A DNA stretch of 64,000 nucleotides from Maribacter litoralis (GCF_003075045.1 NZ_QCZD01000002.1:310001-374000); one strand, 5' to 3'; shown: positions 35,677-47,000, counted from the stretch's first letter. Translations and numbers: made by a program. Notes: generated from the letters alone by a model not told the origin.

Positions 35677-36423
35677 ATGTCGGAAATAGGACATTTTAAG
35701 TTTTCTAATAAGGTTGTAGCTATACCTCTTTTAGCTATGATACTTATATGGGCGGTATATTGGTTAGAGCTTTCTTTAGGAATTAATTTTAATGAATTTG
35801 GCGTTATGCCAAGAACTGTTACAGGTTTACGTGGTATAATATTAAGTCCGTTTATTCATGGTTCTCTTGAGCATTTGTATAACAATACCATTCCTTTAGC
35901 AATTTTACTTTCAGCGTTGTGGTATTTTTATAGGGATGTCGCTTTAAAAGTTGTTGTTTATGGTGTTTTGTTATCTGGAATTATAACTTGGTTCATCGGT
36001 AGAACTTCGTATCATATTGGAGCAAGCGGGCTCATCTATGTTCTGGCTAGTTTCGTGTTCTTTAAGGGAGTTTTTAGCTCCTATTATAGATTGGTAGCGC
36101 TATCTTTAATAGTTGTATTTATCTACGGAAGTATGCTATGGTATATATTTCCAGTGAAAGAAGGTATGTCTTGGGAAGGTCATTTAGCTGGATTCATTGC
36201 CGGATTGGTTTTAGCGAAAATGGTGAAGGCGCGTATTCCCCAAACTAAAAAATATGAGTGGGAAAAAGACGACTATAATGAAGAAGATGATCTTTTTTTA
36301 AGACATTTTGATGAAAACGGAAACTTTAGGGAATTACCCATTGAAGAAGATTTCGAGGAAGAAGAAAGTTTTAAATACAACTACATCTTCAAGAAAAGCT
36401 CTAAAAGTGATTCAGATAGATAA
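35677..36423 (+). CDS. Rhomboid family intramembrane serine protease
   Basis: 248 residues with six membrane helices and a charged acidic C-terminal tail of about 60 residues. The catalytic dyad is visible: S117 in HIGASGLIY and H169 in WEGHLAGFIAG. The oxyanion-helping segment SPFIHGSLEHLYNNTIPL (His and Asn) is also present. It should cleave membrane proteins in the inner membrane; its substrate is unknown. The acidic tail (EEDDLFLRHFDENGNF) is a feature of Bacteroidota members. It ends seven bases before the convergent rlmB gene. Confidence 0.9.
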   Translation: MSEIGHFKFSNKVVAIPLLAMILIWAVYWLELSLGINFNEFGVMPRTVTGLRGIILSPFIHGSLEHLYNNTIPLAILLSALWYFYRDVALKVVVYGVLLSGIITWFIGRTSYHIGASGLIYVLASFVFFKGVFSSYYRLVALSLIVVFIYGSMLWYIFPVKEGMSWEGHLAGFIAGLVLAKMVKARIPQTKKYEWEKDDYNEEDDLFLRHFDENGNFRELPIEEDFEEEESFKYNYIFKKSSKSDSDR

Positions 36424-36430
36424 ATTGTAA

Positions 36431-37165
36431 TTACAAACGTTGGCGAACCGCTTCGTATAAGAAAACGGCACATGCAACAGAAACATTCAACGATTCAATC
36501 TCACCTAATAATGGAAGTTTAGCTTTATAGTCAGAAGCTTTTAAAATAGAAGGAGTAATGCCACGATCTTCAGCACCCATAACAATTGCTATAGAATCTG
36601 TAAAAGGAACATCATAAACGGAATCATCTGTTTTTTCGGTAGCCGAAACTATTTTAATATCTGATGCCTGTAGGTAAAATACAGCATCTTTTAAGTGGTC
36701 TACTTTTGCTATTGGCACTCTATATGCGGCACCGGCACTGGTTTTTATAGTATCGGCCGTTACTGGAGCGGCACCTTTCTTTTGAACAATGATTCCGTCA
36801 ACTCCGGTACATTCCGCAGTTCTAATGATTGCACCAAAATTACGTACATCTGAAAGTTGGTCCAATAATAAAAATAAAGCGGGACCTTCTTTTTCGTTCG
36901 CTTTTTCCACTAAATCTTCAAGAGTATGAAATGTAATAGGGGAGATATTGGCAACGGCACCTTGATGATTGTTTTTTGTTAACCTGTTCAGTTTTTCAAT
37001 AGGCACATAGACCATATTAATTTCATTGCGACGCAATAAACCCTCCAATTCTTTCATAAGATCTCCTTTAAGACCTTTTTGTAGAAATACCTTATCTATT
37101 TCCTCATTGGAGTTAACAGCTTCTATGATGGCTCTTAAGCCATAAATTTGAGTGGTTTTTTGCAT
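36431..37165 (-). CDS. rlmB: 23S rRNA (guanosine-2251-2'-O)-methyltransferase RlmB
   Basis: 244 residues, SpoU/TrmH class. The N-terminal RNA-binding substrate domain (IYGLRAIIEAVNSNEEIDKVFLQKG) is followed by the knotted methyltransferase fold with motif 1 DQLSDVRNFGAIIRTAECTG, motif 2 IVMGAEDRGI and motif 3 LPLLGEIESLNVSVACAVFLYEA, binding S-adenosylmethionine in the deep trefoil knot. It modifies the ribosomal P-loop of 23S rRNA. A terminator between it and the upstream gene indicates its own promoter. Confidence 0.94.
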   Translation of the reverse strand: MQKTTQIYGLRAIIEAVNSNEEIDKVFLQKGLKGDLMKELEGLLRRNEINMVYVPIEKLNRLTKNNHQGAVANISPITFHTLEDLVEKANEKEGPALFLLLDQLSDVRNFGAIIRTAECTGVDGIIVQKKGAAPVTADTIKTSAGAAYRVPIAKVDHLKDAVFYLQASDIKIVSATEKTDDSVYDVPFTDSIAIVMGAEDRGITPSILKASDYKAKLPLLGEIESLNVSVACAVFLYEAVRQRL

Positions 37166-37180
37166 GGAGCAAAGGTAAAT

Positions 37181-37207
37181 AAAAACCGCCCAACTATTGT
37201 TGGGCGG
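37181..37207 (-). terminator. Rho-independent terminator
   Basis: A nine-base-pair GC-rich stem (37186-37194, CCGCCCAAC, with 37199-37207) and a four-base loop are followed on the minus strand by five T. It lies 24 bases after the stop codon at 37232 and separates that gene from rlmB. Confidence 0.9.
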
Positions 37208-37231
37208 CTATTAATCTTAAGATTTAAATTT

Positions 37232-37978
37232 TTAGCTGTTTAAATAATCAAACACTTTAATTAAATCTTGCTCGTTCTTAATGTTTAAGCTGTTCTCTTT
37301 TAAAAATACTTTTACATCCTCTCTTTTAGAGGCATCAAGTAACTTTAAAAGCTTTTTATTTTTTTGTGGAATCTGATCTATTCTGTTTACACCTTCTTTT
37401 TGAAAATAATATTCGGTAAATTTTGTAAATCTACTAGGTACTGCTGCAACAAATGAGTTTTGCGCAGGTTGACCTTCAGTAAATTTAACTAGGGTTCTTT
37501 GGTAAAGGTCGTATTTACTACCTTTTTGAAGTAGGGTTAAATAACCATTGGTCGTTGTATTTTTTTCAGTTACGAAAGTTTTAAAACTTAATGGTTTTGA
37601 ATTTATTAATAAACTAATCTCTTTATCCTTTACCAAAGCTTGATATGGTTCATCTTCAGAAGAGGTTTTCTTTATTTCAATTTCCTCATTTAAGGCATTG
37701 TATCGATAATAAATAGAGCCTACAACTTCATCTTCATATTTTAAAACAGTAGGGGCAAAGGTGTTTGAAGTATAAGGTGAACCTTGAAATTTATCTAAAT
37801 CTATTTCTCTTCTTTTTTGATAAGCTTCATTTACGGGACCCAAAAAATTTGCAATTGCTGCACCTGCCGCTGCATTTTGACTTGCACCGCCTAAATTGGA
37901 TGGTACTTGGCCAGAATATTGTGCTTGTAAAGTTGTACTAGCTATAGCGGTAATAACTAACATTAAAATTTTTCTCAT
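37232..37978 (-). CDS. Exported protein of unknown function
   Basis: 248 residues with a cleavable signal peptide (MRKILMLVITAIASTTLQAQ). A small Gly/Ala-rich stretch (NLGGASQNAAAGAAIANFLG) follows, then a mixed alpha/beta part that starts SPYTSNTFAPTVLKYEDEVVGSIYYRYNALNEEIEIK, a pattern met in other secreted Bacteroidota proteins of no known role. The C-terminal 50 residues (NKKLLKLLDASKREDVKVFLKEN) are helical. No function can be given. It follows the VCBS/ASPIC gene in the same direction but has a strong terminator after it. Confidence 0.7.
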   Translation of the reverse strand: MRKILMLVITAIASTTLQAQYSGQVPSNLGGASQNAAAGAAIANFLGPVNEAYQKRREIDLDKFQGSPYTSNTFAPTVLKYEDEVVGSIYYRYNALNEEIEIKKTSSEDEPYQALVKDKEISLLINSKPLSFKTFVTEKNTTTNGYLTLLQKGSKYDLYQRTLVKFTEGQPAQNSFVAAVPSRFTKFTEYYFQKEGVNRIDQIPQKNKKLLKLLDASKREDVKVFLKENSLNIKNEQDLIKVFDYLNS

Positions 37979-38040
37979 GGTGTGGTTGTTTAAGAGGTAT
38001 AATTTAGAAATTTTTTTTAACCTGCTTATAGTCAGTATGT

Positions 38041-41000
38041 TTAATTTTTTGTTAATTCGAAAGTTCGCAGTTTATCATCGTTTATGCCTGCAACTAATAA
38101 AGTCTGGTCATTAAATTTTATGGATTCTGTACTTTTTACGTTGCCTTTAATGTAAAGTCCGGTTTTTTCCATCGATGCAGGTGTATACCCATCTTTTCCA
38201 TTGGATATAAGTGCTAAACCAGAAACAGCATCGAGTCTAGGGGTTTCTACCTCCGTTTCATATATATTTCCAGAGATAACACAGTCTTCAAATCCGTCAT
38301 TATTCAAATCAAAAACTGATATCGCTAAAATCGGAAATAATTGTGATTCGCTAGGAAGCGTAATTTTTTCAAAGTTATTATTCCCTTTGTTCAATAGAAG
38401 AATGGAATTAAAATCGTTGACTTCGCCAGTATAGGATTCTTTTAATTTATCACCATAAATATCCTCCATAGTTGCCTGGGCAAAATCATTATAGGTAGAA
38501 AATTTCTCTTTAATAAACGGCATTTGTTGAGATGAGCATTCTCTACCTCTTACGGGTACATAGGTTTCATGATATTTCTTACTTAACACCACATCGTTAA
38601 TACCATTATCATCAAAATCGTTGGCGTATATTTTAAAAGGTTTTTCTTCGCTAGCGGTAAATTTTATATTTCTACCGACATTGCCAACAATGTAATCTTT
38701 ATTTCCATCATTATTAATATCGGTCTCTTTCACCTTAAACCACCAGCCTTTAGTGTTAAGTACATTGCCTTCGACAGGTAGACGTTGGAATTTGCCATTT
38801 TTGTTTTCGAACATTCCAATTGGTGTCCATTCACCTACAGCTATAAAGTCTTGCCACCCATCATTATTAAAATCTGTTGTGATAATACTATTGATCAAAC
38901 CAAAATTTTCCAATTCTGGTACAATGGTATTTGTAACATTTTTCAAAACACCGTTATCATTTTCATATAGTATGGATGCACTAAACTTCGGATAGTTATG
39001 AGGTATAATTCTATTACCTACTAATACATCGTTATCACCATCTTTGTCGAAATCTATTATTGTGACAGATTTACCACTTTTTGGAAAGGATTGTAAAATA
39101 GGAGTGTCTAATTTTTCAAAATTTCCCTTACCGTCATTTATGTACAATCTATCGGCATAATATGAAGAGCTTTCTCCATATTCATTTCCCCCGCTAACCA
39201 CATATAGATCTAAATCATTATCATTGTCAAAATCAAAAAATACAGATTCAGCATCCTCTTTTTCTTTATCCAATTCAAAAGATTTTTGTGTGTTCTTAAT
39301 AAATCCATTTGCAGTCTGAAGGAATAAAGCACCTGCTTGTCTTGAACCTCCGCCAACATACATGTCTTCTTTACCATCGCCATTTACATCGCCTTTAGCT
39401 AAAAATGGACCAGTGTTAGACTGTTTGTAAGGTAGTAGGATTTCTTGCTCAAAATCATCATAAGTTGTTTCTTGATGACGGTAATTTAAGCTAAGGTCTT
39501 TTGTGTTTTTTAAATTAAAAAAGGGAGTGCTTACCAATGTTGATTTTAATATCGTATCAACAGACTCTTCTTCTAAGAATTTTAATGAAGAGTTAGCCTC
39601 AACGTTTAATTTGTATGACACTTTTCCACTAAGCCATTCCACTTTTACTGTGTCAATAATTTTTGAACTGCCTATACCAAAGTGGGCGGAATTTTCTTGA
39701 GAAGACATGTAGCCTCTTATTCTTTTTATTTCTTGGTGCTGTGTTTTATTATTATAGGAAATTGTGATTTTGGCAAAAGATTCTGGTGTATTATCTAGGG
39801 TTGTAACTTTTAGAAAATTACCAAGGTTGTTGTCTACAGTTGTATTCTTATATAATAAAGCTTTTTGATCGATATTGTTAATGACCAAATCCAAGTCACC
39901 ATCATTGTCAAAATCGCCTTGTGCCGCTCCATTGCTAAAAGTTAGTTCATTAAGCCCCCAGTCATTACTGATTTCTTGAAACTTTAAATCTCCTTTATTT
40001 CTATACATTAAGTTGCTTAGACTTTCAGAAGGCATTTCATTATAAAGTTGTTGTTTTAAATTGCTTGGTATATTGCCTTTATATTTAATTTTTGCATTAT
40101 AAACTTTGTTCTGGAAATCATTGTCTAGGGCGTATTTGCGATATCCATTAGTAATAAACACATCTTTTTCTCCGTCATTATTATAGTCGGACATTAAGAC
40201 AGACCAGCTCCAATCTGAGCTTGCCATTCCCGTAAGTTGTGCTATGTTTGAGAAATGATCGTTTCCTTGATTCAACTGTAGGGAGTTGAACATATATTGA
40301 TATTGAAAGCCGGCTGTATTTGTTAAGAAGTTAAATCTTTCTACACTCATAGATGCCATAAGGGTTTTTGCTCTAAAATGGTCATTTGATGCCATATCCA
40401 GTACAAATATATCTTGCAAGTTATCGTTGTTGATATCGGCAATATCCAAGCCCATACCATAAAATGAAATTTGTTGTGTTAATTCGTTAACGGAGTTGAT
40501 AAATTGCCCCTTCTGATTGTTAATGTATAGAGCATCTGGTAAATAATAGTCGCTGGACATATAAATATCTAGGTATCCATCAGAATTTATATCGGATACA
40601 CAAAGACCTAAACCAAATATGGGGTTTTCTAAACCTACTTCTTTAGTGACGTCTATGTATTTTCCGTCTACATTTTTATAAAAATGACTACTGTTGAAGT
40701 ATTTTGATTCGTTGGAAGTATTTACGGTTTTTAATAGGGAAATAGGATCTAGACCATAAAGTTCATTTTCATTCATAACTATGCAATCTAAATCACCATC
40801 TTTATCATAATCGAAAAATGCAGTTTGTGTAGAAATTCCTGGATCGTTTAAACCATACTCTGTGGCACTTTCTGTAAATGTTAAGTCTTGGTTATTAATA
40901 TATAAGAGGTTGTTTCTATTACTTCTATTGTTAGGGCCGCCCTGTGATACATATATATCTTGCCACCCATCATTGTTAATGTCTACGAAAGTAACACCGT

Positions 41001-41376
41001 TGCACCATTTTTTATTAATGTTGATACCGGCGGTAGAGGAGATGTCTTCAAACTTAAAATTCCCATTATTTAGATATAATTTATTGTCAACTTGATTGCC
41101 GGAAAAGAAAATATCTAATAAACCGTCATTATTAATATCTTCCACGCCTACGCCAGCCCCATTGTAGAAATAATCAAAATTAAAAACGTTTTCATAAGTT
41201 TCAACATTCTCAATTAAGTTATTGCTAAAGTCTATAGCACTATGTTCACTGGTGATTTTTTCAAAAATTTTTGTTGTTTCTTTTTTATTTACAGCAATTT
41301 CTTTTGAGTTGCTATTTGTTTGTTCAGAGCACGAGTGCATTATTGGGAGTAATGACAAAATTAGAATTTTCGTCAT
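38041..41376 (-). CDS. VCBS/FG-GAP repeat lipoprotein with ASPIC/UnbV domain (CRTAC1 type)
   Basis: 1111 residues from ATG 41376, the start that gives a signal peptide with lipobox (MTKILILSLLPIMHSC). The bulk is a chain of VCBS/FG-GAP repeats, each with a Ca2+-binding D-x-N-x-D-G-x-x-D loop (INNDGLLDIFFSGNQ, YDKDGDLDCIVMNE, FDNDGDLDLVINNI, FDFDNDNDLDLYVV), folding as one or two beta-propellers. A central ASPIC/UnbV segment (FAKITISYNNKTQHQEIKRI, GIGSSKIIDTVKVEWLSG) splits them at residues about 540-610. It should be an exposed lipoprotein. Related genes often accompany SusC/SusD pairs, as here. Ligand unknown. Confidence 0.88.
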   Translation of the reverse strand: MTKILILSLLPIMHSCSEQTNSNSKEIAVNKKETTKIFEKITSEHSAIDFSNNLIENVETYENVFNFDYFYNGAGVGVEDINNDGLLDIFFSGNQVDNKLYLNNGNFKFEDISSTAGININKKWCNGVTFVDINNDGWQDIYVSQGGPNNRSNRNNLLYINNQDLTFTESATEYGLNDPGISTQTAFFDYDKDGDLDCIVMNENELYGLDPISLLKTVNTSNESKYFNSSHFYKNVDGKYIDVTKEVGLENPIFGLGLCVSDINSDGYLDIYMSSDYYLPDALYINNQKGQFINSVNELTQQISFYGMGLDIADINNDNLQDIFVLDMASNDHFRAKTLMASMSVERFNFLTNTAGFQYQYMFNSLQLNQGNDHFSNIAQLTGMASSDWSWSVLMSDYNNDGEKDVFITNGYRKYALDNDFQNKVYNAKIKYKGNIPSNLKQQLYNEMPSESLSNLMYRNKGDLKFQEISNDWGLNELTFSNGAAQGDFDNDGDLDLVINNIDQKALLYKNTTVDNNLGNFLKVTTLDNTPESFAKITISYNNKTQHQEIKRIRGYMSSQENSAHFGIGSSKIIDTVKVEWLSGKVSYKLNVEANSSLKFLEEESVDTILKSTLVSTPFFNLKNTKDLSLNYRHQETTYDDFEQEILLPYKQSNTGPFLAKGDVNGDGKEDMYVGGGSRQAGALFLQTANGFIKNTQKSFELDKEKEDAESVFFDFDNDNDLDLYVVSGGNEYGESSSYYADRLYINDGKGNFEKLDTPILQSFPKSGKSVTIIDFDKDGDNDVLVGNRIIPHNYPKFSASILYENDNGVLKNVTNTIVPELENFGLINSIITTDFNNDGWQDFIAVGEWTPIGMFENKNGKFQRLPVEGNVLNTKGWWFKVKETDINNDGNKDYIVGNVGRNIKFTASEEKPFKIYANDFDDNGINDVVLSKKYHETYVPVRGRECSSQQMPFIKEKFSTYNDFAQATMEDIYGDKLKESYTGEVNDFNSILLLNKGNNNFEKITLPSESQLFPILAISVFDLNNDGFEDCVISGNIYETEVETPRLDAVSGLALISNGKDGYTPASMEKTGLYIKGNVKSTESIKFNDQTLLVAGINDDKLRTFELTKN

Positions 41377-41438
41377 TTTCTTTATTCTATTGAACTCTAA
41401 TACAAATTTCATAAGGGGAAGTTATATGTTGTTGTAAA

Positions 41439-41475
41439 CAAAATAGCTGCCTTAATTTTTAAATAAGGCAGCTAT
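41439..41475 (-). terminator. Terminator at the end of the SusC-SusD operon
   Basis: A perfect 12-base-pair stem (41443-41454, ATAGCTGCCTTA, with 41464-41475) lies 27 bases after the stop at 41502; on the minus strand it is followed by TTTTGTTT. The T-run is short, so some read-through into the VCBS gene is possible. Confidence 0.75.
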
Positions 41476-41501
41476 ATTAATGAATGAAATATTATTTAAG
41501 A

Positions 41502-42368
41502 CTACCCTCCACAGATATTCAATGTTTGAACACCTACAGCTGGCGTTGGACCGTCAGAAAGAGCTAATTCTCCAGTTGGCGCAATAATTTCATAAGTAAT
41601 TTCACCATCCCAGTCACCTGAAGAAAATGCTAAAGTAAATTCAGCTGTTCCCTCTGGTACTGTAAATGTTTGAGAACCGGCAGCACCACTATCAAGAGTG
41701 TAAGATGTTTCAACACCATCAATAACAACATCAATAGAAGCTCCGTTCCATCCATCACCATAACTATCTTCCATTTCAATAGTGTACTCACCTGCAACTG
41801 GTGCTGGAGGAATACATTTTATGATAGGAGCATAGAAATAAGGTGCATTAAAGAAAGAACCTGTAATTGTACCTGTACTATCATCATTGGTAAAGGTTCT
41901 TCCGTCAGTTAAAGTTAAAATTAAACGGAATTGAATAGCGTCTCCACCGTCAAAATCACCTTCAACTAAACCTAGTTGAGAAAGTGCGTTGGCTAAAGTG
42001 GTTTCATAACTAGCTCTAGGTAAACCAAATTCACCATCTGTAAAATCTGCAGGTAAGAAAGTTTCAATTAGAATTTCGTCTACAGTGGAATCACCATTAG
42101 CTTCAGTATTATCTTCAAAGCTAATATATAGATCTACTTTCTCCAAAAGATCACCATCTTCGTAATCTTGCTCTTCAAATGTAAACCCATAGGTAGTTGA
42201 AGTATCAAAACGATCAAAAATACCGTCTGCTTCAATTGTTCTAAGAACTGCACCTCTAGTTGTTTCGTCAAAAACAGTGTCAATAACTTTGTCACCATCA
42301 TCACATGATGATATTAGTAGCGTAGAAACACCTAGAATAGCGCCTAATATTTTATTGTTTATTTTCAT
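41502..42368 (-). CDS. Lipoprotein of a SusC/SusD operon (SusE-like position)
   Basis: 288 residues. Signal peptide and lipobox (LGVSTLLISSC). The mature part is acidic and beta-rich; the C-terminal third has MEDSYGDGWNGASIDVVIDG, a motif met in exported Bacteroidota beta-sandwich domains, and ends LNICGG. I do not recognise a named family for the N-terminal part. It is the third gene of the SusC-SusD operon, the place usually taken by surface lipoproteins that bind the imported substrate, and it lies 11 bases after susD. Substrate unknown. Confidence 0.72.
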   Translation of the reverse strand: MKINNKILGAILGVSTLLISSCDDGDKVIDTVFDETTRGAVLRTIEADGIFDRFDTSTTYGFTFEEQDYEDGDLLEKVDLYISFEDNTEANGDSTVDEILIETFLPADFTDGEFGLPRASYETTLANALSQLGLVEGDFDGGDAIQFRLILTLTDGRTFTNDDSTGTITGSFFNAPYFYAPIIKCIPPAPVAGEYTIEMEDSYGDGWNGASIDVVIDGVETSYTLDSGAAGSQTFTVPEGTAEFTLAFSSGDWDGEITYEIIAPTGELALSDGPTPAVGVQTLNICGG

Positions 42369-42379
42369 TTTCTTATTTT

Positions 42380-44056
42380 TTAGTTAGCAGATGGGAATGC
42401 TGGTCCGGCTGGATTTGTATCCCAAAATACTTGAGTTGATAAATCTGATTTCTGCGATACATTTGAGTTTGTAATAACCTCTGTCTGAGGATACAAAAAT
42501 GATCTTGGGAAAGCACCTGGATTTAACTCCCAGTTTGGAGCCAATGTAGTAGGGAAGCCAGTTCTTCTATAATAGTTATATGCTTCAACACCACCACCGT
42601 AAAGTGCTATCCAGTATTGTTCAGATAAAATATTCATTTGATCATCTCCTGTTGCCGCTAGGTAATCAGCAACCGTATCTTCAATGTAAGTAGTAACTTC
42701 ATCATCAGAAGGGGCTACAGATAAATCTGCACCAGAATCCAATGATCCAAAACTTTGAACTTTAGCTATAGACTTGGTCATTGCAGACTCTAAGAAAGTT
42801 GCTTTTTCAGCTGCAGATGAAGCCATTTCAGCTTGCCAGAAATCAACATAAGATGCTAAGATAATCGGCTCTATACCGCCACCTCCGCCACCAAGGCCAA
42901 GACCTACAACATCAAAGCTGCTATCGTCAAAACGACCTCCTGCAGGGTAAACACCTACAGCCGTTCTTTGGAAACCATCTGGAGGGGTACCTTCATTGTT
43001 ACCATGAGATCTGCCCCAGTATCCGTTAGGTACGGAACAATAGATGAAGCCGTCATAATGTGCCGGTGCTGTAGCTAATGAACAAGCTAATAGCTCTTCA
43101 TTGGCTGGTTCACCCGCTGCACCTGGAGTAGCGCTTTCTTGACGATAGAAATAATATCTAATCCTAGGATCGTTTTTCACCATCATGTTGTTCATCAACC
43201 AGTTATTTTGGTAAATGTTTGCACCACTAGTGGTGTAATCATCTTGATAATCTGGGTGACGTGTATCTGGTTGTAATTCTCTAGTTCCATATTGCCATTG
43301 AAAATCATCTGCAGAATCAGCAATATATTCACCTCCAGCAATTATAGAATTAAATGTACTTGTGTCACCGGTAGTAACAGCAGCTTTTAATCTAATAGTG
43401 TTAATTAATTTAATCCAATTTTCAGTGTCACCACCGTAAAAGAAATCTTCTCCACCTTGGGTTGAAGGGTCAGCTGCAAATAATGCTTCTGCTTCGCTTA
43501 AAAGAGCTAACGCTCCGGTATAAACATCTTGACCATCATCTAACATAGGAGCTGGAAAATCTACTGGATTACCTGCTTCGCTCAATGTCGCTTTTCCAAG
43601 ATAATCAACTAACAATAAAAGCATGTGAGCTTTTAATGTTTGACCTACGGCAATATGGAAAGAGTAATCAATATCACTTTCAGCATCTATAGTTTGCAAG
43701 TTGTCAACATTAGGGAAAATACCTAGGTCAACAGCAGTGCTAAAAACATCACCATTTCCATCTGTACTACTGTACAAACGTTCCCAGATGTCATCAAAAG
43801 TATCACCAGGGTATGTGTTAAAGTAGTTACGACCAAGCATGTAATCAATTCTAGTTAATTCAGAACCAATATCATTTATTGTATACATGTTAGCAACATA
43901 CGCTAATTGAATTGAATTCAATAATAGGTTAGGATCTGCTTGATCAGCAGCAAGATCATTAGGGCTAGTCCTAAGATCTAGATCTGTTGTTTCACAAGAG
44001 TTGAATAACACTCCAGCTGCAAAAACAACGGTTATATATTTAATTATTTTTTTCAT
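42380..44056 (-). CDS. SusD/RagB-like nutrient-binding outer-membrane lipoprotein
   Basis: 558 residues from ATG 44056, which begins MKKIIKYITVVFAAGVLFNSC with a lipobox. The mature start (LRTSPNDLAADQADPNLLLNSIQLAYV) fits the SusD-like 2 type, with TPR-like helices. In this class the lipoprotein forms a lid over the SusC barrel and binds a nutrient at the surface. Later segments (WIALYGGGVEAYNYYRRTGFP and FPRSFLYPQTEV) are also typical. It follows the SusC-like gene by 30 bases. The ligand cannot be read from sequence. Confidence 0.9.
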   Translation of the reverse strand: MKKIIKYITVVFAAGVLFNSCETTDLDLRTSPNDLAADQADPNLLLNSIQLAYVANMYTINDIGSELTRIDYMLGRNYFNTYPGDTFDDIWERLYSSTDGNGDVFSTAVDLGIFPNVDNLQTIDAESDIDYSFHIAVGQTLKAHMLLLLVDYLGKATLSEAGNPVDFPAPMLDDGQDVYTGALALLSEAEALFAADPSTQGGEDFFYGGDTENWIKLINTIRLKAAVTTGDTSTFNSIIAGGEYIADSADDFQWQYGTRELQPDTRHPDYQDDYTTSGANIYQNNWLMNNMMVKNDPRIRYYFYRQESATPGAAGEPANEELLACSLATAPAHYDGFIYCSVPNGYWGRSHGNNEGTPPDGFQRTAVGVYPAGGRFDDSSFDVVGLGLGGGGGGIEPIILASYVDFWQAEMASSAAEKATFLESAMTKSIAKVQSFGSLDSGADLSVAPSDDEVTTYIEDTVADYLAATGDDQMNILSEQYWIALYGGGVEAYNYYRRTGFPTTLAPNWELNPGAFPRSFLYPQTEVITNSNVSQKSDLSTQVFWDTNPAGPAFPSAN

Positions 44057-44086
44057 AATATTTCTATTAATTAAGATTAGCAATTT

Positions 44087-47000
44087 TTAAAAGGTTGCTT
44101 TAATACTAACTCCATATCTTCTAGAACTTGGACCGTTGATAAAGTCAAAACCTTGAGAGTTACCAACACCAGCACCTTGAATGTTTGGATCGAAGTTAGC
44201 TCCATCTGGTGTGTTGTAAGCATCATACCAAAGGTTAAATCCTTGGGCAGTGATTGTCAATGAACCGAAAGGAGTTCTTTCTAATGCTTTTGCAGGGAAA
44301 GTGTATCCTAAAGAAAGTTCTTGTAAACGTACTACAGAAGCATCATAAACTTTTAATTCTGTTGGTCCGAATAAGATGTTGTTGAAGTAGTAAGTAGAGT
44401 TATTGATCTGCTTATTGTTTACTTCTCCAGTGCTCTGAGATACACCAGGTAAAATATAAGTGTTCTCTCTATCTAAAGTTTCAGTAATTAAACCTCTACC
44501 TAATAATGTACCAATAGTGTTAGAAACTATGTCACCACCTTTGGTATGACTAATTTGAAAACCTAAATTCCAATTCTTGTAAGAAAGAGAGTTTATGATG
44601 TTCATAATATAATCAGGGTTTGGGTTACCGATGATTGGAACATTACCATTAGCATCTACCTCTGTAGTTACATAATCACCACCATCATCAATTAAGAAGT
44701 TGCCATCCGCATCTCTTGCAATTGCATCACCTACAATAACACCTAACTGCTCACCTTTAATTGCGGCGTTACCACCTACTGATAAAGTTGAACTACCAGC
44801 ATAGATAATGATATCTTGCTCTTGCTCAGTTACTATAAATTTGTTTTTAGTGAAGTTAGCTCTTGTGTTCCAGTTGAAGTTGTCACCTCTTACCCAGTCA
44901 ACACCTAAATCTATTTCAATACCATCACCTTCTATTTTACCTACGTTACTTTGTGTGAAAGTAAAACCGGTTGAAGGAGAAAGAGGCTCTCTAACGATCA
45001 AGTCTTTTGTAGTTCTGTCAAAATATGTGAAATCTAAAGAAACTCTATTGTTAAAGAATTTAGATTCAAATCCTACTTCAAATTCGGATAATAGCTCAGG
45101 TTTTAAGTCAGGATTAGCTTTAAAAGCAGCAACCTGGTTGGTTGTAACTTCACCGCCTTCACCATATACTTGCGTATTTTGCTCGACAACACTAACAGTT
45201 GGATAAGCAGTTGGGAAAGTCGCAGACTGTCCTAAACCAGCTCTTAATTTCAAGAAGTTAAGACCTTTTTCAGATTTAATACCAGGCCAAGCAGCAGTAG
45301 GCAAGAAAGATGCACTAGCACTTGGATATGTTTGACTGTTGTTTTCTGTAGTTAAGTTAGAAACCCAGTCAGTTCTAGTAGATGCTGTAAGGAATAACAT
45401 GTTGTCGTAGTCCAAAGTAACCTGTCCTAATAAACCAGCAATATTTCTTTTTTCAGAATATTGAATAGGGGATTGGTTAGAGTAGTTAAAATGTCTCTGT
45501 ATGTCAAATACAATTTGACCAGTACTAGCAACACCCTGCTGATCAAAAGTTGTAGATCTTGTTGTAGCACCTGCGTTGAATGACAAACCTAATTTTTCAG
45601 ATAAATCATAATTACCATTAAGGGCTAAATAGTGGTCCCAAATCGTATTATTGTTATCATAGGTATTCAAGAAACCAAATATTGCACTTGTAAATGCAAC
45701 ACCACCCTTATTAGAGTATTGTTCATTTCTTTCGTTATAATAATCTAAACCTGCTCTATAGGTCATGTTTAGGTTATCATTGATGTCATATTGTACAGAA
45801 GCATTCCAGAAAACACGTGTTGTTAACTGAGAGTATTTTACGTTATTTTCAGTCCAACGTGGGTTAATGATATCGTTACCATTTCTATAGTATACACTAG
45901 AACCATCAATTGGGTTTTGGTAAGGTAATCCTAATAAATCTACACTTCGTGGTGTAAAATATATATTACCAAAAATTGATAGACCAGTTGTACCGTTACC
46001 TTCACTTGCCGCAATTGGAGGTGAACTATAGTCAGTTCTAGAGTAGTTCATAGCACCAGAAACAGTAAACCTGTTTGATAGTTTAGATCTACCTCCCAAA
46101 GAAATGTTGGCTCTTGTTAAACCGTTACCTGGAACGAAAGATTCATCGTCTAAATAACCAAAGTTAGCGTTGAAAGTTGTATTTCCATCTTCAGAAGCAC
46201 CATTAATGTTAACAGAGGTAGAACTTACTGAACCTGGCTTAAAGTAATCTTCAACAGAATCGTAAGGTTTCCAATCATATCTTGTTCCTTGTAATTCAGG
46301 AAATGCTTCTCTAGTAGCAGCAACTGCTGTACTACTATATGGGTGCTCTAAAGTTCCATTTTCATCAATTGCAGATTGTCTTCCCCAACCTGAAAGGCCG
46401 CTTTCTTCAAAACTTGGTCCCCAATTACTAAAGAACCAACCAAATGCTTGATCAAAACCATTACCGTATTCATCTTGGTAATCGGGTAATGAAGCAAATT
46501 CGTTAACAAAGTAAGATTGGTTAACTGTAATTTCAGTTTTCTTCTTACCACCAACAGCGGAACCTGCTTTAGTAGTAATTAGAATTACACCATTTTTACC
46601 TTGAGAACCATAAAGTGTTGCAGCTGCAAGACCTTTTAAAACTTCGATTTTAGCAATGTTGTTTGGATCTAAATCTAAAAATCTTGAAGAACCAGTGTTA
46701 CCGGTTAAAAAGTTAGAACCACCACCATTTGTATCCTGTGCGTTAGTATCACTACTAAAAGGTACACCATCAACAACAAAAAGAGCTTGGTTACTTCCAC
46801 TAAAGGAACTTAAACCCCTTACTACAACATTCGTCGCAGAACCAGACATACCACCTGCAGCGGTAATCTGTACACCAGACGCTTTTCCCGAAAGTACACG
46901 GGCAACATCACCTTCAGAACGAGACTCCAAATCTTCTTCGTCTACAGATGATACTGCAAAACCTAAAGCTTTTTTCTCACGTTTAATACCTTGAGCGGTT